Of a DNA stretch of 64,000 nt, positions 61,587-64,000 are shown in pieces. The notes under the pieces were generated by a model. That model saw only the letters and a list, made by a program, of their open reading frames with translations, had not been told where the DNA came from and ran no database searches. The DNA comes from Alistipes sp. (GTDB lineage: Bacteria > Bacteroidota > Bacteroidia > Bacteroidales > Rikenellaceae): contig JAFLRR010000008.1 of NCBI GenBank assembly GCA_022511345.1, positions 51,810 to 115,809 on the forward strand. Reading direction: 5' to 3'. The translations under genes and the position numbers were made by a program. Position 1 is the stretch's first letter. Every line of letters starts with the position of its first letter.

Positions 61587-61994
61587 ATGAAAAAGTATCT
61601 ATTATTGGCAACGATATGCGTCGCTGCATTTTGCAGTTGCGAAAAAGGGGAGCCTGTCCCGACTAAAGATATTGAGGTTGTGTTTAATCAACGTGACTTC
61701 TCCCCAATAAAGCTGGATGCTATTTTGGAAATATTAAACTCTAAAAAAGCAGCAGAAATCCGCACTGTATATCTGGTGGCAGATGGTAACTGGAGCGCTC
61801 AAGGTTCTGCGGAGCTAAATTGGCTTCGGTGCACGTATCTGGAACCGGCTATAAATCTTTCGCCTAAAGTTAAAGGCAAGGGCGACTTTAATTATGCAGT
61901 CGGTCAAGCCTCAAAAGTTCCCGAAGACAGCTTGTGGATTGTGCAGCACGGCTGGACGATAAACAAGCGTTTTATAGAGAATCCGGAAATGTAA
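61587..61994 (+). CDS. Small lipoprotein, paralog 2, downstream of structured RNA
   Basis: A 135-residue lipoprotein with the same signal peptide as paralog 1 (LLLATICVAAFCSC), the same EKGEPVPTKDIEVVF start, a different middle (QRDFSPIKLDAILEILNSKK), and a matching C terminus (KVPEDSLWIVQHGWTINKRF) with ENPEM at the end. The first 100 bases differ from paralog 1 at about three positions. Function unknown. It lies about 65 bases after the predicted RNA end and has a long terminator overlapping its stop. Confidence 0.78.
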   Translation: MKKYLLLATICVAAFCSCEKGEPVPTKDIEVVFNQRDFSPIKLDAILEILNSKKAAEIRTVYLVADGNWSAQGSAELNWLRCTYLEPAINLSPKVKGKGDFNYAVGQASKVPEDSLWIVQHGWTINKRFIENPEM

Positions 61995-62029
61995 TAATAA
62001 AATCGGCCGTTAAGGCCGATTTTATTATT
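61993..62029 (+). terminator. Terminator of lipoprotein paralog 2
   Basis: A perfect 16-bp stem (61993-62008 with 62014-62029), loop of five. The AT-rich 3' half replaces a simple T-run. Confidence 0.85.
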
Positions 62030-62041
62030 GTATAGTGCATA

Positions 62042-62113
62042 TTAATTCAACCTTAATACCGCAATCCCCGCCATAACGCAGAGCAGGCCTATATACTGCA
62101 CCGTGCCGACGGG
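62042..62113 (-). pseudogene. C-terminal remnant of a second YdcZ-type transporter
   Basis: On the minus strand the codons read PVGTVQYIGLLCVMAGIAV then LRLN and a TAA stop, matching the last residues of the gene at 60274 with one residue changed (Thr for Ala). Upstream of about 62113 the match stops. The bases just before the stop (CATATT) also match, so a duplicated segment was cut short. Confidence 0.75.
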
Positions 62114-62173
62114 CCTAAATTTGTCGATGCAACACATTCACATTTCTGACAGCCAGCACTTTGCTGTATAAAT

Positions 62174-62262
62174 CGGTACGAGGTGCCTTCCGGAATGTGG
62201 GCAGAAAGTAACGGAAAATTCACATCCGTGATTATTTCGCCGTTAAAAGTCTACTCGTACCG
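62174..62262. repeat. Nested inverted repeat in a gene-free stretch
   Basis: CGGTACGAG (62174-62182) pairs perfectly with CTCGTACCG (62254-62262), and inside it TAACGG (62209-62214) pairs with CCGTTA (62240-62245). The plus strand continues CCTCTTTTTG. No gene is seen in 62114-62469; the part from 62310 is AT-rich with nothing else found. Confidence 0.55.
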
Positions 62263-62300
62263 CCTCTTTTTGCCTGTTTCCTTGCCGTAGCTCCGTAGTG

Positions 62301-62308
62301 CAAAGATA
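62301..62308 (-). promoter_or_regulatory. Orphan minus-strand -7 box
   Basis: TATCTTTG on the minus strand, reading towards the inverted repeat and the transporter remnant. No intact gene follows. Confidence 0.35.
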
Positions 62309-62469
62309 GCTATAAATGGTTAATAAACAATCTAAAAAGAGAAACTTTTTTGAAAAAAATAGACTCCTGTGAACGTCATTGCGATAGTTGCGTTACGATA
62401 ATTATGTAATGGTGAAAATTGCAACCAATAAGAGATTCAAGCGAATGGTGCAAATAGAATAATTTTCAA

Positions 62470-62477
62470 TATCTTTG
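62470..62477 (+). promoter_or_regulatory. -7 box for the flavodoxin gene
   Basis: TATCTTTG 28 bases before the ATG at 62506. No good -33 box. Confidence 0.5.
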
Positions 62478-62505
62478 TGGAAAGATAAGAGTAAAACAGG
62501 TTGCT

Positions 62506-63318
62506 ATGAAGTTCAGATTATTTGCTGCGGCGGCACTGACGGTTGCCGCGCTGTGCGGTTGCTCGACCTCCGCAGAGAAGACAAAGACGCTCGTGCTCTA
62601 CTATTCGCAGACGGGCGCGACAAAGGCCGTTGCCGAAGAGTTGCAGAGCCAACTCGACGCTGATATCGCCTGCATCGAGGCGGTCGAGCCTTATGACACG
62701 GACTATGCCGCTACGGTGGCGCGGTGGCGTCAAGAACGCGAGGCGGGCGTCAAGGTCGCCATTCAGCCACTGACGGTCAATCTCGACCAGTACGATACGA
62801 TTTTCCTTGGCTTCCCCGTCTGGGGCGGAACGGTTGCATCACCCGTGGAGACCCTCCTCGCCGACAACTCGCTGGCCGGCAAGACGGTCGTAACCTTTGC
62901 CACCTTCGGAAGCGGCGGCCTCGACTCGGCGACGGCTGATGTGGCTGCGGCTCAGCCTGATGCAACGGTAGTCAAGGGCTACGGCGTGCGCAACGCCAGT
63001 GTAGAAAAGGCACCTGCCGAAATCTCACGCTTCCTCATTGAAAACGGATATGTCGAGGGCGAGATAGTTCCGCTGCCGGAGTATGGCGAGGCTGTGCCGG
63101 TAACGGAGGAGGATGTGGCGGTGTTCGACGCTGCCTGCGGCGATTATCAGTTCCCGCTCGGCACGCCTGTAACGGTTGCCAAGCGCAGCTATGACGGAAC
63201 GGAGGATTACCGTTTTGACGTAAAGTCGCAGACGCCCGACGGCAACGAGTCCTCTTCGACCATCTATGTCGTTGTTCCGCAGGGCGGCACACCAGAGTTT
63301 ACGCAGGTTGTTAGATGA
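62506..63318 (+). CDS. Exported flavodoxin-fold lipoprotein with extra C-terminal domain
   Basis: A 270-residue lipoprotein (LCGCSTS lipobox). Residues 28-170 form a flavodoxin: LVLYYSQTGATKAVAEELQS, DTIFLGFPVWGGTVASPVET and KTVVTFATFGSGGLDSATAD are the three flavin loops. Residues 180-270 add a domain with FLIENGYVEGEIVPLPEYGE and FRFDVKSQTP-like strands (here YRFDVKSQTPDGNESSS) not usual in flavodoxins. Probably a periplasm-facing electron carrier or reductase. It is followed by a strong terminator. Confidence 0.85.
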   Translation: MKFRLFAAAALTVAALCGCSTSAEKTKTLVLYYSQTGATKAVAEELQSQLDADIACIEAVEPYDTDYAATVARWRQEREAGVKVAIQPLTVNLDQYDTIFLGFPVWGGTVASPVETLLADNSLAGKTVVTFATFGSGGLDSATADVAAAQPDATVVKGYGVRNASVEKAPAEISRFLIENGYVEGEIVPLPEYGEAVPVTEEDVAVFDAACGDYQFPLGTPVTVAKRSYDGTEDYRFDVKSQTPDGNESSSTIYVVVPQGGTPEFTQVVR

Positions 63319-63342
63319 GCCAGCTGTCAGTAATATAGCAAT

Positions 63343-63374
63343 AAGTCCTGCCGTCAAGCAGGACTTGTTTTGTT
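63343..63374 (+). terminator. Terminator of the flavodoxin gene
   Basis: A perfect 9-bp stem AAGTCCTGC/GCAGGACTT followed by GTTTTGTTT. Confidence 0.88.
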
Positions 63375-63389
63375 TACCCTAATTTTGAT

Positions 63390-63397
63390 TATCTTTG
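63390..63397 (+). promoter_or_regulatory. -7 box for the small membrane gene at 63416
   Basis: TATCTTTG 18 bases before the ATG; TTTG at 63369-63372 is 17 bases upstream. Confidence 0.5.
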
Positions 63398-63415
63398 CAC
63401 CAAACCGATTGAAAG

Positions 63416-63610
63416 ATGGGATTTTGGATTACGATATTGGGTGCGATAATCATCGGTGTGGCGTTCTCGTTTACGAGCGGCGGCAATGGTCATGGCGGTG
63501 CGGGCAATGGAGGCAGCAAAACACCTCCGCGCCGAAAATCCGACTTTCGTGAGAACGAGTTTGATGACGAGATAGAGGACTTCGACCGATTTTTCGACGA
63601 CGATCTTTAA
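63416..63610 (+). CDS. Small single-pass membrane protein with Gly-rich and acidic parts
   Basis: A 64-residue protein: one N-terminal membrane helix (MGFWITILGAIIIGVAF), a Gly/Asn-rich stretch (SGGNGHGGAGNGGSK), a basic patch (PPRRKS) and an acidic tail rich in Asp and Phe ending FDRFFDDDL. Unknown family. It has a -7 box and lies between a terminator and a convergent gene. Confidence 0.6.
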   Translation: MGFWITILGAIIIGVAFSFTSGGNGHGGAGNGGSKTPPRRKSDFRENEFDDEIEDFDRFFDDDL

Positions 63611-63673
63611 TTGACTCCGTGGCGATTACTTCCGTCAGGCGTCCGCTGATTTCATTGATGTTGTTTCCATACA

Positions 63674-64000
63674 TCATAATTGAGTTATCCGCCCCATCTT
63701 CATCTCGCCTTTGAGAATCTCATAAACATATGCGGAACTTTCTATATATAGCCCCGTGGATTCGTCAGACAATTTGGCGAATGTCTCAGAATTGTAAAAA
63801 AGACTGATTGCCGACGAGATGTCCATCTGGTTATCTTCCATAAGGTATACAATGATATCATTTGTGATACCACCAATGAGATGTAAAGATTTTTTATTCG
63901 TCTGTCCGTGAGGCGAGTATTCAATGCCACCGCCGTTATTGTTACAAACTCGTGTCAAGTCCTGTGTACTGTCGTATAAAGACAATTGGTGTTCCGCTTC
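63674..64000 (-). CDS. Partial gene, small unknown protein (DUF3791-like C terminus)
   Basis: The frame is open to the window edge (five more codons beyond the TTG at 63985), so the start lies outside. The 108 visible residues include LIGGITNDIIVYLMEDNQMD, AISLFYNSETFAKLSDESTG and a C-terminal YVYEILKGEMKMG. This pattern is like small proteins of Bacteroides that sit in toxin-antitoxin-like pairs, and DUF3791 is the nearest name I can think of, with low certainty. AT-rich. Confidence 0.55.
   Translation of the reverse strand, partial: EAEHQLSLYDSTQDLTRVCNNNGGGIEYSPHGQTNKKSLHLIGGITNDIIVYLMEDNQMDISSAISLFYNSETFAKLSDESTGLYIESSAYVYEILKGEMKMGRITQL

Noticed and set aside
62114..62300. Cobalamin or other known riboswitch in the inverted-repeat stretch
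   Set aside because: I looked for the cobalamin, TPP and SAM consensus elements on both strands and none is present.

Overview
The window is a GC-rich chromosome segment from a member of the Bacteroidales. Alistipes or another Rikenellaceae is my best guess, from family content and base composition only. Three things support the order: a complete FimA/Mfa1-type fimbrial operon with Bacteroidales-only accessory families (DUF3575, DUF3868, Mfa2-like); many promoters of the form TTTG-N19/20-TAnnTTTG; and lipoproteins, SusD-era polysaccharide enzymes and a rhamnose pathway of gut-Bacteroidetes style. Shine-Dalgarno sites are weak or absent, as expected for this phylum.

Layout. 1-2.6 kb: end of a GH105 gene, two small stress-type proteins and a cysteine desulfidase. 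2.6-9 kb (mostly minus strand): tRNA-Leu(UAA), miaA, a pRiA4b ORF-3-like gene, dxs, a CCA-adding enzyme, an SGNH hydrolase and pdxJ. 9-14.5 kb (plus): nadK, uppS, bamA and two OmpH/Skp chaperones. 14.5-15.9 kb: gdhA. 16.5-37.6 kb: a nine-gene fimbrial operon from one consensus promoter, including a 2136-residue modular lipoprotein with a recent 570-bp tandem duplication. 37.7 kb: tRNA-Ser(CGA). 38.2-45.2 kb: a rhamnose operon read leftwards (GH28, rhaB, rhaA, rhaT, rhaD, AraC regulator), preceded by an iron alcohol dehydrogenase that could reduce lactaldehyde. 47-54 kb: a DUF4332 protein, GH16, acetyltransferases, GH29 fucosidase and an ABC exporter. 54.6-63.6 kb: an accessory-looking region with four flavodoxin-fold proteins, AT-rich unknown genes, transporter and regulator remnants, and small membrane proteins.

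Connections. dxs makes DXP, which pdxJ and the isoprenoid route use; miaA consumes DMAPP and uppS consumes IPP. Both tRNAs in the window have A36-A37 (MiaA substrate type) and lack an encoded CCA, which fits the CCA-adding enzyme. GH105 and GH28 release rhamnose-rich pectin fragments for the rha operon.

Most unusual: two copies (about 47.6 and 61.3 kb) of an unassigned structured RNA of about 240 nt. Four helices are kept by compensatory changes between the copies. Each copy has its own TTTG-N19-TAAATTTG promoter and sits just upstream of a paralogous small lipoprotein whose two ends are conserved and whose middle is not. I could not match this RNA to a family; it may be a known class (6S-like is one possibility) or a new one.
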